Assembly: GCF_000013865.1 (NCBI RefSeq)
Contig: NC_007948.1
Span: forward strand, 2,852,001 to 2,916,000
DNA from: Polaromonas sp. JS666
Lineage (GTDB): Bacteria > Pseudomonadota > Gammaproteobacteria > Burkholderiales > Burkholderiaceae_C
Reading direction: 5' to 3'
Length of the DNA: 64,000 nt
Of this stretch, positions 62,973-64,000 are shown in pieces (within the stretch, counting starts at the first letter, position 1; every line of letters begins with the position of its first letter). The position numbers and the translations under genes are program-made. Under the pieces are notes generated by a model that did no database searches, was not told where the DNA came from, and worked only from the letters and a program-made list of their open reading frames with translations.

Positions 62973-63751
62973 TGCGCGCCCTGCCCCAGCGGCGGACGGT
63001 ACACCACCAGGCGCTCATGCAGTTCGGTCCAGCGGGTCTCCGTGACCTCCGCATCCGTAATCCACAAAACCGCCTTGAACCGCGCCAAATCCACATCCTC
63101 AAACCGCTCAAACTTGTGAATGCTTGCAGGCAGCGGCGTAGGCCGGGTCCACCAGTTCGGGCTGCCCACCTCCTGCACCACGGCAATCGGCTCGCCGTTG
63201 ACCACATGGGCCGAGACACGGGTGATGTTGATCTTGGGGGCTTCGACCTTCCAGCCCAGCTCGCGGCCCAGAATGTCGACCGGAATGGTCTTGCCCACGT
63301 CGGAAGCGGTGGTCAGCACGGCGGTTGCGCCCAGCAGCGCGGCCACCTGCTCGGCCATGGCGTTGGCTCCGCCCACATGGCCTGACAGCACGGGAATCAC
63401 AAACTGCGCCGCGTCATCCACCACCAGCACGCCCGGGTCTTCGTCTTTGCTTTTCAGGTGCGGGGCAATCAGGCGGACCACGGCGCCCAGCGAAACGAAA
63501 AATACCACCTGGTCAAAATCGGTAAACAGCGTTGCGATTTCGTCGCGAAAAGCCCCGCTGTAGGCGCGCACCGGATTGGGCAAACCGGCCATCAGCGGTG
63601 CGAACTTGTCGGCCACACAGACGCTGGCCTGGGGCAACTGGCGCGCCAGCTCTGCCGTTTGCTGGGCGCCGTGTTTGGTGATGGCGACCAGAACGACGCG
63701 CACATCCGAAGGTGTAGCGGAACTGGTTTCCGGCAAAGTGTTCGTGCTCAT
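62969..63751 (-). CDS. cbiG: CbiG N-terminal and central domains (cobalt-precorrin 5A hydrolase)
   Basis: 260 residues. VVLVAITKHGAQQTAELARQ and VVFFVSLGAVVRLIAPHLKSK form the N-terminal domain; VVDDAAQFVIPVLSGHVGGAN is the highly conserved core. CbiG opens the lactone and loses C2 as acetaldehyde in the cobalt-early (anaerobic) route. The usual C-terminal domain is missing here and found as cobE. Overlaps cobI by four bases. Confidence 0.88.
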   Translation of the reverse strand: MSTNTLPETSSATPSDVRVVLVAITKHGAQQTAELARQLPQASVCVADKFAPLMAGLPNPVRAYSGAFRDEIATLFTDFDQVVFFVSLGAVVRLIAPHLKSKDEDPGVLVVDDAAQFVIPVLSGHVGGANAMAEQVAALLGATAVLTTASDVGKTIPVDILGRELGWKVEAPKINITRVSAHVVNGEPIAVVQEVGSPNWWTRPTPLPASIHKFERFEDVDLARFKAVLWITDAEVTETRWTELHERLVVYRPPLGQGAQ

Positions 63752-64000
63752 TCCTGGGTTTCCTCTTCAATTTCAGTGCTTGTTTTCTTGCGGCAGCCGC
63801 GCAGCATCTCGCCACGTTCGCGGTGGGGATTTTTGACCAGCAGCAGCGACAGATAATTGACCTTGGTGCCCTTGAGTTCGGCCACGTCGTGCACGATGCG
63901 CTCCACCGGGGAACCAGCCTTCTCGATAAAGCGGCTGTGCGCCAGCAGACCCCGGCGCGCCAGCAGATCAATCAGGTCATCGAGCAGCGGCTTGACCTTC
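63748..64000 (-). CDS. cobI: Corrin methyltransferase, probably CobI/CbiL (partial)
   Basis: Only the last 83 codons are seen, ending at the TGA at 63748. The segment LLARRGLLAHSRFIEKAGSP then GTKVNYLSLLLVKNPH fits the C-terminus of precorrin-2 C20-methyltransferase, where a 'relatively variable acid R-A/G-M/S-x-x-E' run precedes the final strand. Other precorrin methyltransferases are less likely. First gene of the operon that is visible. Confidence 0.6.
   Translation of the reverse strand, partial: KVKPLLDDLIDLLARRGLLAHSRFIEKAGSPVERIVHDVAELKGTKVNYLSLLLVKNPHRERGEMLRGCRKKTSTEIEEETQE

Overview
The window is a 64 kb piece of a GC-rich betaproteobacterial chromosome. Gene content (tripartite tricarboxylate 'Bug' receptor, CaiB/BaiF CoA-transferase, PACE efflux gene with LysR partner, comamonad-type dispersed repeats) points to Burkholderiales, most likely Comamonadaceae of the Polaromonas/Rhodoferax/Variovorax kind. 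This placement is inference from gene families and repeats; no rRNA or tRNA gene was found to support it.

Layout. 1-10 kb: an FAD oxidoreductase cut by the window edge, a histone-deacetylase-like amidohydrolase, an N-formylglutamate amidohydrolase, a small outer-membrane barrel, a divergent LysR/PACE efflux pair, a SIMPL protein, an OmpR/EnvZ-type two-component pair, and ispD/ispF. 10-18 kb: mfd (with a repeat inserted in frame), a vapBC toxin-antitoxin pair, serB, an ABC exporter and a small HNH protein. 18-24 kb: a DUF2726 protein, a secreted dienelactone-hydrolase-like enzyme, a complete polar amino-acid ABC importer, a small lipoprotein, and a cytochrome b / YedY-like molybdoenzyme pair. 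24-36 kb is the accessory stretch: an MxKDx repeat protein, an intact ISL3 element with 8-bp target duplication, small SUI1 and DUF3820 genes, an FHA protein, an RNase D-like exonuclease, a Vgb-like propeller, exported MsrB/MsrA, two AT-richer orphan genes (one DUF4145) and an IS630 element that has split a small gene which can be rebuilt exactly.

36-51 kb is metabolic: a PLP aminotransferase divergent from nth, a methyltransferase and universal stress protein, an enoyl-CoA hydratase/CoA-transferase pair with a Bug receptor, then a GntR-controlled divergon of a glyoxylate-type aminotransferase and a very large FAD/Fe-S dehydrogenase, and a pfkB-ppsA-CBS group. 51.5-64 kb is one long leftward cobalamin operon with mostly overlapping genes: cobI (cut), N-terminal cbiG, a BtuFCD-type importer, cobE/cbiG C-terminal part, cbtB, cbtA, cobJ, a 2Fe-2S ferredoxin, cobA, cobO, bluB, cbiB, cobC/cobD and cobQ. 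It joins corrin ring methylation, metal and corrinoid uptake, adenosylation, lower-ligand synthesis and nucleotide-loop assembly.

The most notable structural theme is repeat activity: three unrelated conserved genes (mfd, the FAD/Fe-S dehydrogenase, cobQ) appear to carry dispersed repeat sequence inserted in frame, and many gene ends carry short tandem repeats of 7-15 bp. No CRISPR array, prophage or obviously new multi-gene defence system was seen.
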